Shown: positions 11,635-25,800, counted from the first letter of the stretch. The stretch: 64,000 nucleotides of DNA from Spongilla lacustris (GCA_949361645.1 OX442417.1:11469150-11533149), one strand, 5' to 3'. Numbers and translations: made by a program. Notes: generated by a model not told the origin, from the sequence alone.

Positions 11635-13456
11635 ATATACATGTAATTGCTTCACAAACTGTAGGAGAAAGAGGAGTGCATACACTTGTGCATGTGCACG
11701 TACCTGTACACATGTTGCCTTGTACACTGTACATGTTGTATAGTAGTGCTTGTTTTTATTATGACTGGGGCAGCATTGTGTAAGTGTGTGTTACTTGTCC
11801 ACGCACCAAATACAACATTATGTGTCTAGGTGTTGTATAATTGCTCGCTGCACTCATTTGGGTTGAAACAAGGAGGAGGGGGAGGGGTACATGTACAAGG
11901 AGGAAGGGGGAGGGGGTACATGTACATGTACAAGGAGGAGGGAGGGTACATGTACAAGGAGGAGGGAGGGTACATGTACAAGGAGGAGGGAGGGTACATG
12001 TACAAGGAGGAGGAGGGAGGGGGGTACATGTAAGGAGGAGGGGGGAGGAGAGGTACATGTAAGGAGGAGGGGGGGGGGGAGGGGTACATGTACAAGGGGT
12101 TGTAAGGACATTGTATTGTTGTTTTTACATGTATGACCAAGTAGTCCTTAGAAGTGGTGGTGAACCAGGGGACACTGGAGTGAGTGCCAGGGGATGAGGG
12201 TCAAGGTGGATTACGCTTTTGACATTGTTGACACCCAATTTTGAATGCCTGTCCTCCTGGTTTGTACTAGAAGTCCAGGTGAAATGCTGAAGGAAAAGCA
12301 GCCATCTTGTCACCTGTGTTCCAACATCCTTAGCCCCTTTTAGGGGATTATGATAAAAAAATTGGTTCTTGCAAGGGGGGGGGGGGGGGAGGGAGGGGGT
12401 TATAACTTCATAGGAATAGATTTTTGAATTGTGTAATGTGGTGCATTTGTTTAGGAGTATGCATTCTGCAACGGTCATTCGCTGTTGTAGCCAAGTCTGT
12501 TGTCAACCAGCAGCTGGGCTGTCCACTCCCATGGCCAGCATGTCTGGGCTGTGAAGTATTGGGTGTGATTGAATTGTGAAAGTATTGGGGTCAGTTTTCT
12601 GGGTTGGCCGCTTTGATTGTTTGATTTGGCATGCACAGCTGTTGTACCACCTTTGTACCACCTTTGTACCGTTCATGTAACGATTGCGTTTGTCTCATTG
12701 TTGTGTGTGGGACCTTATTACTGTGAGCTGAGCAAAATCCTGCTTATGAATTAGTTATCCCTGTGATCCACCCTGCATAATTGGTTAGAAGTACACTTGC
12801 AGATGTGTGTCAGACCTGAACAGTTATATTTACATGTACATATACATGTATGTACATGTACTCAAATCAAATCAGATGTACATGTACATATATGCATATG
12901 TTCGGCTGCGCATTTATGTCTGCACGAGTGTGTGTTTCTCTTATGAACTCATCTTTTCAAGAAATGAAATTGTGATTGTTGGTTGTGGCCTTGTAAAGCT
13001 GGTGTGTGGGTGGGGGTAACAGTGTGTGTGGGTGGGGGTAACAGATGCTGATAAAGCCATGTGGTGTGTTAGTTGTGTGTAGTGTGCATGTGTACATATT
13101 TATGTGTGTATGCATGTGTGTGTGCATGTGTATGTGTGAGTGGGTGCATGTGTATGTGTGAGTGTGCATGTGTATGTGTGTGTATGTGTGCATGTATGTT
13201 TGTGTGCATGTGTGCATGTGTATGTGTGAGTGTGTGCATGTGTGTGTATGTGTGCGTGTGTATGTGCTTGTGTGGCTCTCCTTGGTACAGTATTGTCCAG
13301 GTGCATATGAACACATGCCATGTGCTTCTGATAGCGATCCTGCTTGCAGAGTACTCCCACACATTCACAACTCATGTGTGTACCTTTTGTGAATTACTTC
13401 TACACATTCTAGACATAAAGGCTCCCCGTTTTGTGATGATATTCATTATGGCATGA

Positions 13457-13519
<63 letters not shown>

Positions 13520-16500
13520 TGCCACATACATGTACGTACATGTATGTTAAGAATTGGCTGGGCAGTACTGTGCATGTAAGCCTGTGCCTCCTGTACCTAC
13601 ACACTTGTACGTGCTTATGCATCTGGAGTGCCATGTGGTCTGGGAACTAGATGAGACTACATTGTGCATGTACTTGTAACAAGACCTTTTTAAAAAAAAA
13701 ACAAATGTAGCTGAATTATTTATTAGTGATATATTTTAAAATGCAGTCAGTGGGAAACACTGCTAACATGTACACATCAGAGATGTGTGCATGTATGCAT
13801 ACATGTGGTACATGTACTTAGTGGTTGCAATGAGATCCTGTGTGTGTGTGTGGGTGTGGGTGTGTGGGTGTGTGTGTGTGTGGTACAACGTTATGACTGC
13901 ACGTTCTATTCTCTTGCAGGGATACCAGAAGGACTTCAGAACTAACCAGCCCCTCATTTGGACCATCCTGCAGAAGGATGTCACATCAAGTGTAAGTTAG
14001 AACCATTAAGAAAAATAAATTCAGTGATGCACTTACATGTAGTAGTGCATCTCCATGCCCCCTTTATGGTAATCATTCCCAATGCATAACTGCCCCAGGG
14101 GGGGAGGAGGCACCTTGTCACGCTGTTACACCGAGGGATTGTCGACTGAAGTTGCCTCGTGTATGTAGCCTACACAGCCAAAAAGTATCATAATACATGA
14201 GATGTGATGGGACAAAACATAACGTAGCAGCGATGATATCATTGAGTTTATTACTCAGTGATATCATCGCTGCTACGTTATGTTTTGTCCCATCACTGCT
14301 GATGTATTATGATACTTTTACTTTTTGGCTGTGTAACCTTAAAAACGATATTTTTATTAAACTTCCTTGTGTATGAACCACATACGTGTACGCGTGCAGA
14401 ATTGAGTGACAAATTATATCTACTGTGCAGTACTGCAAGCAGCCCCCCCCCCCCTGGAGCCCCCAATGCGAAATTCTAAAAGATGTGAAAATTAAAAAAA
14501 ATAACTTCTTCTAAACAAGCGTACATGTATCTCACAAACCTTATATAATCATTTCCAATGCGTAATCGCCCGGGGAAGGGGGGGGGGGGGGGGGGGGGGG
14601 GGCTTGTCTCATGTTGTTACACACCTCTTGTGGCGACCTCCTCTTCCAGGGCAAGTGTGCAGACAATACCAAAGTCTCCCACACCCACGTTTACAACTAC
14701 GCGGTGTTCAACCCCGACGCCACCATCAGGACCAATACGGCCCTCAAGTCCCTGCGAGAGACGCTTCAGGAGGACCTCTGCATGAGGTCGTACTCCTCCC
14801 AGCTGGCACGCATACACGTTGTCAACTTTCTCCACCGTTTGGTTCAGACCACTCCTGACATTCTTCATGTCGACCCCAACTCACTGAATGTTACTGGTGA
14901 GTAGCATTAGAGGGGTGATACTTGTGTGGGGTGGTTGGTGTCGTGTTCCTGTACATGTATGGTGTGGGGAGGGTGGTGTCATGTACATGTGTAGTGTAGG
15001 AGGTTGGTATGCGTCACATCACATGTTTGGTGTGGGGAGGTTGGTGTCATGTACATGTACATCTATGGTGTGGGTGGGGAGATTGGTAATTGGTGTGGGG
15101 AGATTGGTGATTGGTGTGTGGAGGTTGGTGTTATGTCTTGGTGTGTCCATAGTGCTATGGTTCATACATGTTGCATAATTTGGTAGTTTGTGATTTTTAA
15201 TTAACCTCTGGTAATTGGTGTGTGGAGGTTGGTGTTATGTCTTGGTGTGTCCATAGTGCTATGGTTCATACTTGTTGCATAATTTGGTAGTTTGTGAGCT
15301 CATTGTTTATTAACCTCTAAGGTTGCACGTAATTGATTGTCAGCCAGAAGCGTTGCTTTTGGTCTCAAGTGTGCTGCTGTATGTCAGCACTTGGTCAGCA
15401 ACCTATGCCAGGATGCTGACATGCCAAAAGATGTGCTTTAAAGGCCAGCCATAGAACTTTAGAACTTTTTACTCATCTAGAGTTACGGCAGTAACTCTCA
15501 TATAGGATTTGTTGCCACTAACGTTCTCAGAGAGAATGTTTTTATATCTTGTAAACATTTGCGACAAGTGAACACGTCCAATGAATAATTAAAAAAATTA
15601 AAATAAAAAAAAATTGTATGACCCTGACGTGAGTTGAACACGCAACCTTCTGATCTGGAGTCAGACGCGCTACCATTGCGCCACAGAGTCATTAGTGGCA
15701 ATATATGTATGTAATTCAGTACAGAACACTTCTTCCCCGATGCAGGTTGGATACCGCTCTGTGTTCCGGGGCAAACCGACCGCAGCAGTGCGGTGCTCAG
15801 GGACTGCATATCGGCGCTTTTCATGTTCCAGAGGAGGCCGCCTCAGGACCAGCAGTTCTCTGAAGACTGCATGATGTGGCTCGATATCCTGGTTTGTAAC
15901 TTTTGCAGCTTTTTTATTTGTTGTTTACAGTTGCATGCGTAATGCGCATTTTGGGTGGAAGGAAATGTTTAGAATGTGTTGAGCATTGCATTTACTTTTT
16001 GGCATTAATAAATGCCAGCTCAATGATGCTCAAACTGTATTTCCATAAATGTACTTACACATTTTGATTTACATATTATCATAAATGTCTATATCTGAAG
16101 GGACCTCTGAGCTATTATGGCAGGCAGGCAGTTGTCGAACAGTGAGAAAATTATGTATAAAACCAGTACATGTAGAATAATACTTGGCTTAGCATACGGA
16201 TTGGGTTACGGTGGGAACAGGTACCCCTGAGTAGTGTTGTACCTTTAACTAGGCAGCGTGTGCATGTAGGCACATGCACACGCTTCGTTTGAGGTACATG
16301 TTTATATTTGTTCTGTCTTGGATCATTGTGGTATGGAAATGAGCGGTTCAAGCTAAATCATAAGCTTGCTCAGAGGCAAAAGGCGACTTATGTGTCATTT
16401 ACATGCAAATGGTCAGCTACATGTATTTCTGCCTACACATGTAAATGTGTAAATTCTGCGTGGTGTGTGCTGTGTATCTCTGGACGTCTGGTACATACAT

Positions 16501-17558
16501 GTATGCACACTTGTACACCACCTGTACACATGCACACTTGTACACCACCTGTACACATGCACACCTGTACACCACCTGTACACATGCACACCTGTACACC
16601 CTGTACACATGCACACTTGTACACCACCTGTACACATGCACACTTGTACACCACCTGTACACATGCACACTTGTACACCACCTGTACACATGCACACCTG
16701 TACACTACCTGTACACATGCACACTTGTACACCACCTGTTCATATGCACACCTGTACACCACCTGTACACATGCACACCTGTACACCACCTGTACACATG
16801 CACACCTGTACACTACCTGTACACATGCACACTTGTACACCACCTGTACACATGCACACCTGTACACTACCTGTACACATGCACACTTGTACACCACCTG
16901 TTCATATGCACACCTGTACACCACCTGTACATATGCACACCTGTACACCACCTGTACATATGCACACCTGTACACCACCTGTACATATACACAAGTGTAC
17001 ACCACCTGTTCATATGCACACCTGTACACCACCTGTACACATGCACACCTGTACACTACCTGTACATATGCACAAGTGTACACCACCTGTACATATGTAT
17101 AAGTGTACATACAAATGTATGCGCACTTCTGCAAGTGTACATACAACTTGTACATACATGTAATACATGTATGTACACTGGTACACACATACATGTGTAC
17201 ACTTAAGTATACACATGTACACTTGTGCACATGTGCGTACAAGTGTACATTTGTATACTTGTACACACATACATGTATGCACAGGTGTACATATCTACAC
17301 TTGTATTTGTGGGCACCCATATGCAGGCTACACGTGAGGTATTTCACTTACATGGTGTACCTCATTCCCTTCTCCTATTGGTTGCCTGCATCGCGAAGTT
17401 GAGCATCCTTCTGCGCATAGCAACGCTTAGCGACCACCAGTTTATTTTTAACCACCTCTTGAGATGCCCACCAGGAGTTGGACGTTGGGGAGCCAAGTAT
17501 CTCCAGATCTCATCTCCACTCCACACTGATCTGTACTTGGCACCATTCAAACACAGAG

Positions 17559-17628
<70 letters not shown>

Positions 17629-19859
17629 ATGTATACATATACATGTACATGTGTATGTGTGGTTTATAGTGTCCAAGGGTAGGGGGAGTGGAGGAGGGGT
17701 ATTCACTCACCCACATACTTTTACTGCAGTGGGTAGTCTTTGCTTGCTCGAAGGTATACCTTCCACCAAAAAAAAAAATGTTGGTGTTTAAACGAGTGTA
17801 TTGTCGCTATCTTGAGCGCTAATGTTAATCAAAATCTTGTTATACATGTAGTACCATTTCTTTCCAGAAATATTGAAACGGGTACGCGCTAGCGTTAATG
17901 ATTACCACAATACGCTCGTTTAAACATGAGCCATTTTTGTGTGGGGCGGAGGGGGATGTGTGTACTCTATGGGTACATATACATGTATGCATGTACATGT
18001 ATGTTAAAAAAACATTTCCTTCATATTGAAAATGGTATATGATATGCATTAGCATACCAATCCATTGCAGCTGTCATATGCGAGTGGGGCACCATTCATG
18101 CTTGTAAAACGACCCACTAATGACAGTCTCCCCACACACCCACCCCCACACCCACCCCGATAAACAATATGTAAACTTGAAGGTGTACATGTACCTAGCA
18201 GTGAGTCATGTCACCCAGATGTTATTTCATTGTTATATTAAACAATACATGTACATGTACAGTGCCCAGACCATCGTTGACATTGAGCAAACCATTTTGT
18301 AATGCATATCACTTACATACATGTAGTAAGTGTAGGCTGCACACAGTAGTAGGGTCTGGCCCCTGCTTATAACCCCCCCCCCCCCCCCCCCCCCCACCAC
18401 TGGCCCCTGCTTATAATGTTGGGTCTGATTCCTCTGCTTCCTCCTCAGAGTGTTTGTAACCCCCCCCCCCCCCCCCCCACTCCTTGATTCCTTATAATGT
18501 GGTTCATAGGGTTTTTTTTCCACATCCTGTACAGGTTTGTATATACATGTGTATGCATACATGGAGGTGTTATGCCTGCAGCTTTCCTCACATGTGGTTA
18601 TTCTCCCTCTGCTGCTGCTGCTGTTGCATGTACCTCCTCCATAAGGCACCATTCAAACATTGTGTGTGTGTGTGTGTGTGTGTGTGTTTGTATGTGTGTC
18701 TGTGTGTGTTTCTAAAACTGTATGAGAACATGTATGTTGCACATGTACATGTACAATGCATGTGTGTATACATGTATTTGTATGCGTGTTTTATAGGGCG
18801 AGAGGGGGGTATTCACCCAGCTAACCGTTCTTGTTATGTGTTCTTGTTACAGCGCATGATGCCTACACCAGAGGGGAGCAGGATGTCTACGCACGTGAGT
18901 GGGGCGTTGGCCAGGGACTCCATCAGGATTGGGGCGGGCCACTTCTAGACCACTTTGTCAATATGCTGGCCACTCTGCTCTTACCAGTCAAGTGAGGAGG
19001 GACTTGGGGGGGGGGGGGGGTGCATATGTACATGTATGTGGTGTGCATATGTACATGTATGTGGTGTGCATGTACATGTACATGTATGTTGTGTGCATTT
19101 GTACATGAACCTCCAAACATGCTTTGAGGTTGTGCATGGACATATTTGGCTGTTATCTTTATCTTATCTTGTTGTTTTCCCTCTGTCACCCATGAAGGCA
19201 AAGAGAGGAGTTCTTGTGCCTCTTGGCGATACCTCCATCGGAGCAGATGGATGAGAGCCAGACATGGACATTCATCGATGATTCCCTGGAAGAGGTACTG
19301 TGTGTTGTTGTTGGTCACATGTGTACATGTACATGTACATGTAGGCCTTTATTTGAGATTCCAATGACACACACACCTGGTTGAAGTCTTGCACCTTATA
19401 AGTGTGGCTGTTGTGTCTGCAGACCACTTCAGAAGGCCCAGACACAAAGGCCACCTACAAGGTGCACATGCCTATGTTAGGAGGTTTAATTAAAGCCCTG
19501 TAAGCCATCTTTGTTTGGGTGATTTATCGGCAGCTCTTCTGGTTAGAAGGGCTTTCTATTTTGGGTGACAAATCGCTCAACCACAAGCAGCTAATCATAG
19601 CAAAGCTATTTGATTACAAAATCCCACAATTAAGTTACCAGACAGAAGAGAATTCTACATGTACATGTACCTGGAAGTCAATCCGCATCTTATGCCAAGC
19701 TAAATACACTTGAAGAGGCTTGTTTAGTCTCTGAATTGTGGGTAGAAGACATATACATGTACATGTAACTGTCAAGTGAGAGCACTCAATAGTTTTTGTT
19801 CTGGGATCTTTTTCTGCGAACATTTAGAAACTGGAAAAGGTCACTTGAGACAAAGCAAG

Positions 19860-19898
<39 letters not shown>

Positions 19899-22800
19899 TG
19901 TGTGTGCTGTTGGGAACTTTTGTAGCTGATCTGTTTGAACAACTTTGATGTTACTTGTGACCAATGGTAATATTGTTCTAGACGTGAAATATCTGTAAGG
20001 TGTTGTAAACAAATTTGAGCACACCCTGAGCCCTGAAACATTCTTGTTGATTCAAATATATCCAAAACATCGCATAGATAGGGGTGCACATAACATTCAA
20101 ACCTCTTGGAATGTAACAGCATGCAGTACTTTATGCTACCCACTATACTCGTGAGCGCAGTTACTATTGGCCAAGTTACTGAAAGCTCGAGTACGTGAAA
20201 GAAGTTCTGCACTACTGTGCCTACGTGTGTGGGTTATCCATAGTGGTAGGTATATATCATATCGCTGCTGCTCTGCGTGCTGTGAAGAGGTGTGTAAGGG
20301 GAGGGTGATGAAGATGGGTGTGTAAGGGGAGGGTGATGAACATGGGTGTGTAGGGGAGGGTGATGAACATGGATGCGTAAGGGGAGGGTGACGAACATGG
20401 GTGTGTAAGGGAGGGTGATGAACATGGGTGTGTAAGGGAGGGTGACGAACATGGGTGTGTAGGGGAGGGTGATGAACATGGGTGTGTAAGGGAGGGTGAC
20501 GAACATGGGTGTGTAGGGGAGGGTGATGAACATGGGTGTGTAAGGGGAGGGTGATGAACATGGGTGTGTAAGGGAGGGTGATGAACATGGGTGTGTAGGG
20601 GAGGGTGATGAACATGGGTGTGTAAGGGAGGGTGATGAACATGGGTGCGTAAGGGAGGGTGATGAACATGGGTGTGTAAGGGAGGGTGATGAACATGGGT
20701 GTGTAAGGGAGGGTGACGAACATGGGTGTGTAGGGGAGGGTGATGAACATGGGTGTGTAAGGGAGGGTGACGAACATGGGTGTGTAGGGGAGGGTGATGA
20801 ACATGGGTGTGTAAGGGGAGGGTGATGAACATGGGTGTGTAGGGGAGGGTGATGAACATGGGTGTGTAGGGGAGGGTGATGAACATGGGTGTGTAAGGGG
20901 AGGGTGATGAACATGGGTGTGTAGGGGAGGGTGATGAACATGGGTGTGTAAGGGAGGGTGACGAACATGGGTGTGTAGGGGAGGGTGATGAACATGGGTG
21001 TGTAAGGGGAGGGTGATGAACATGGGTGTGTAGGGGAGGGTGATGAACATGGGTGTGTAAGGGGAGGGTGATGAACATGGGTGTGTAGGGGAGGGTGATG
21101 AACATGGGTGTGTAGGGGAGGGTGATGAACATGGGTGTGTAAGGGGAGGGATTGAAAGGGGATGATTATGATGAACATTTTAGCACTGAATCGAATCACA
21201 ATTTTTGCTGTGTCATTTTTTTGTTACATGTACATGTATATAAATTGTCACCCCCTAAATGATGCTGTCAGAGTTATGATCAAAATCTCTCATTAGAACG
21301 AGACCGCACAGCAGCAACTGTTGCTGAAGGAGAGTGATCTGATGGCGTTCTTCGATCAATTTCCATTTGGTGATATGTACCAGCACATCATGCAGATTAG
21401 GGATGGTAGGCCCTCCTCACATCATGCAGATTAGGGATGGTAGGCCCTCCTCACATCATGCAGATTAGGGATGGTAGGCCCTCCTCACATCATGCAGATT
21501 AGGGATGGTAGGCCATCCTCACATCATGCAGATTAGGGATGGTAGGCCCTCCTCACATCATGCAGATTAGGGATGGTAGGCCCTCCTCACATCATGCAGA
21601 TTAGGGATGGTAGGCCCTCCTCACATCATGCAGATTAGGGATGGTAGGCCATCCTCACATCATGCAGATTAGGGATGGTAGGCCATCCTCACATCATGCA
21701 GATAGGGATGGTAGGCCCTCTTCACATCATGCAGATAGGGATGGTAGGCCCTCTTCACATCATGCAGATTAGGGATGGTAGGCCATCCTCACATCATGCA
21801 GATTAGGGATGGTAGGCCCTCTTCACATCATGCAGATTAGGGATGGTAGGCCCTCCTCACATCATGCAGATAGGGATGGTAGGCCCTCTTCACATCATGC
21901 AGATTAGGGATGGTAGGCCCTCCTCACATCATGCAGATTAGGGATGGTAGGCCCTCTTCACATCATGCAGATAGGGATGGTAGGCCCTCTTCACATCATG
22001 CAGATTAGGGATGGTAGGCCATCCTCACATCATGCAGATTAGGGATGGTAGGCCATCCTCACATCATGCAGATAGGGATGGTAGGCCCTCTTCACATCAT
22101 GCAGATAGGGATGGTAGGCCCTCCTCACATCATGCAGATTAGGGATGGTAGGCCATCCTCACATCATGCAGATTAGGGATGGTAGGCCCTCTTCACATCA
22201 TGCAGATTAGGGATGGTAGGCCCTCCTCACATCATGCAGATTAGGGATGGTAGGCCATCCTCACATCATGCAGATTAGGGATGGTAGGCCCTCTTCACAT
22301 CATGCAGATAGGGATGGTAGGCCCTCTTCACATCATGCAGATTAGGGATGGTAGGCCATCCTCACATCATGCAGATTAGGGATGGTAGGCCATCCTCACA
22401 TCATGCAGATTAGGGATGGTAGGCCCTCTTCACATCATGCAGATAGGGATGGTAGGCCCTCCTCACATCATGCAGATTAGGGATGGTAGGCCATCCTCAC
22501 ATCATGCAGATTAGGGATGGTAGGCCATCCTCACATCATGCAGATTAGGGATGGTAGGCCCTCTTCACATCATGCAGATTAGGGATGGTAGGCCCTCCTC
22601 ACATCATGCAGATAGGGATGGTAGGCCCTCTTCACATCATGCAGATTAGGGATGGTAGGCCCTCCTCACATCATGCAGATTAGGGATGGTAGGCCATCCT
22701 CACATCATGCAGATTAGGGATGGTAGGCCATCCTCACATCATGCAGATTAGGGATGGTAGGCCATCCTCACATCATGCAGATTAGGGATGGTAGGCCCTC

Positions 22801-25800
22801 TTCACATCATGCAGATTAGGGATGGTAGGCCCTCCTCACATCATGCAGATAGGGATGGTAGGCCCTCTTCACATCATGCAGATTAGGGATGGTAGGCCCT
22901 CCTCACATCATGCAGATTAGGGATGGTAGGCCATCCTCACATCATGCAGATTAGGGATGGTAGGCCCTCTTCACATCATGCAGATTAGGGATGGTAGGCC
23001 CTCTTCACATCATGCAGATAGGGATGGTAGGCCCTCTTCACATCATGCAGATAGGGATGGTAGGCCCTCCTCACATCATGCAGATTAGGGATGGTAGGCC
23101 CTCCTCACATCATGCAGATTAGGGATGGTAGGCCATCTTCACATCATGCAGATTAGGGATGGTAGGCCCTCTTCACATCATGCAGATTAGGGATGGTAGG
23201 CCATCCTCACATCATGCAGATTAGGGATGGTAGGCCCTCCTCACATCATGCAGATTAGGGATGATAGGCCCTCCTCACATCATGGATGGTAGGCCCTCCT
23301 CACATCATGCAGATTAGGGATGGTAGGCCCTCCTCACATCTGCTTCCCACACATGTACAGGTCACTGCACCAACCACTGGACACTGCACCACCCACTGGA
23401 CACTGCACCACCCACTGAACACTGTACCACCCACTGGACACTGCACCACCCACTGAACACTGCACCATCGACTGAACACTGCACCATCCACTGAACACTG
23501 CACCACCCACTGGACACTGTACCACCCACTGGACACTGCACCACCCACTGGACACTGCACCACCCACTGGTCACTGCACCACCCACTGGACACTGCACCA
23601 TCCACTGAACACTGCACCACCCACTGGACACTGCACCACCCACTGGACACTGCACCACCCACTGGTCACTGCACCACCCACTGGACACTGCACCACCCAC
23701 TGGACACTGCACCACCCACTGGACACTGCACCACCCACTGGACACTGCACCACCCACTGGACACTGTACCACCCACTGGACACTGCACCATCCACTGAAC
23801 ACTTAGTGCTATGCACCACACACAGTTGCATTGTACACACCTGACTACAGGATCCTTCATCCACAATTACATGTACATGTATGTGGGCACACAGATTTAG
23901 GTGGATTGAAGTACCAAAAGTAGCATTACAAATTTACTTGTATTGAGTGTATGTTTCTGTTTTCAAGTGTGTGTGGGACAGTTTCCATGGAAGTGGGTGG
24001 CGCTTGTTTTATGTACATGTATTTTTTTTAAAATGTTAAGTTTACGTTTGAATCATTATACATGTACATGTAACTTCCCAAGCAGTCAACGCTATCAACT
24101 TGCTGTTTTCAACACATCAATATAACACCATTTATCTATGGTATAGTATATTTTGGGGTCTTGCTTTCGCAGTAATTGGCGGATCAAAAATGCTTTTTGC
24201 AGAAGTATTAAAATCTGGGGTGTACTTCAGTTTACCCACCCGCATGCTTAATGTATCGTGATTAGTGGGTGCCCATAAAACCAAACCTAAAAAGGCCCAG
24301 TGGCTTCGCTTGAATCCAGCTTATGGGCTGATCCGTGGACGATACATTGTAGTTTTAAATATGGGGGTCCACGAAGTACAGCCAAAATCTGTTCTATATA
24401 GAGGAGTCCTGTAGCTATTGGTTTGTTCTGTTGGTTGATTTTTATGTGCATCCGTTACGGGATACAGTTGAGCAAACTACATGTGTACATGTATGTGCAC
24501 ATTTTGAGCTCAGTTTGCGCCGATGATGTAGTCTCCGCTTACAGATAAGTGGAACACAGTCTGCCTAAATTACTGATGCGAACTGAGCAGGAAAAATGTG
24601 CAGGTACATGTAGTTTCAGTATCCCTGTAACTAATCAATGAACAGCAAGAAACCAATAGCTGCAGGATTTCTTAGTGTACAAACCAATTCTGAAGCGATT
24701 TGATTTCAATGCTCTTGCAGAAAATTTTTGATCCCTGTGGTATCAGACATCGTGGTACAGACCACATGTAATATGGAGGGGAATGCAAGACCCATACATT
24801 TTACCATGACCATGTGTAGTATGGTGTTTTGAAAATAGGAACTTGCTAGCATTAACCATTCGGAAGTTATACAAGTAGGGATTGAAACTAACATGTATAC
24901 TGTATATAAAACAAGTGCCACTTTCATGTAAACAATATATCTACATGTATGTACACATGTATTGCTTTAATGCCTAAAGCATTTTTTACAGCAGTTACAT
25001 GTACATGTACATGTATGTGGTTTAGATACATATACATGTACATGCGCCATTTGTACCATATACACCCATACAATTGCAGGGGAGGTTAGAGATTGAAACC
25101 AAAGCATTTTAAATATATGACCGTGTCCATGTAGAAATGGTGTAGTATGATGTGTTGAAAATAGGAACTTAATCATTCGGAAGTTACAGAGATTGGAAAG
25201 CAGCAGTTAGATACATGTGCATGTGTACATGTACACGTATATAAAACAAGTGCTACTTTCATGTAAACTATGTACCATATCTACGTATTGCTTTAATTAA
25301 TGCCTACTTCCATACAATTTGCAGGGGAGGTTTACGCTGAGCACTGCTCCAGCTACTCTATGCTCAGGCTGATAGCCTTCTGCACCTGTCTCATCAGACT
25401 GCTGGGGGCAGCGTTTGCCACAATAAAGCTCATGCGATACAAAGAGTTCATTAAGAGAGTGGGCAGAACCATCAGGTAATGTGTACACAGATCGGGCGTG
25501 TGTTCTGTCGACTTCTTTCGAAGTGCAGCTGTCCTAAGGGATTTTAGTTTGCTCGTGATGTTGACGGTTCCAGGTTGCATGTATGCAACAAGTCATGTGA
25601 TATATCATGTGCATGTATGTAACAAGTCATGTGATATATCTTGTGCATGTATGCAACAGGTCATGTGATATATTATGTGCATGTATGTAACAAGTCATGT
25701 GATATATCATACATGTGTATATATGCAACATGTCATGTACATGTACATGTACATGTATGCTATTTCCGTGTACATGTATGTACTCCCTTAGTGCTTCCCT

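Larger units (their letters stand above)
9293..13919. other. Rest of EPG5 intron 6: GT-rich repetitive sequence
   Basis: No gene is visible. It contains a G run (9641-9665), several GT tracts (about 9880-9980, 10130-10160, 10650-10750, 11550-11632, 13060-13270), a (CA)n tract (13458-13513) and a 23-bp repeat at 11870-12100. GGTGTTGCCATGGAAAAG occurs at 9780 and 10050, marking an internal duplication of the 9770-10020 and 10040-10260 segments. Confidence 0.75.

Noticed and set aside
16308..17347. Open frames of 230-304 codons on both strands (C-T-H-A-H-L-Y-T-T type)
   Set aside because: Generated by a 27-bp minisatellite that lacks stops in several frames; it lies inside EPG5 intron 9.
20136..21199. 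Overlapping minus-strand open frames of about 300 codons (T-H-P-C-S-S-P-S repeats)
   Set aside because: Entirely produced by the 27/28-bp minisatellite, open in all three frames, and no conserved protein sequence outside the repeat.
21384..23338. CRISPR-like regular array
   Set aside because: Units are contiguous with no unique spacers, and the context is an animal intron; it is a minisatellite derived from exon 14.
23300..23866. Minus-strand frames rich in Q-C-P-V-G-G-A-V
   Set aside because: Translation of the 19-bp repeat; a 19-aa period in every frame shows it is a repeat artefact.
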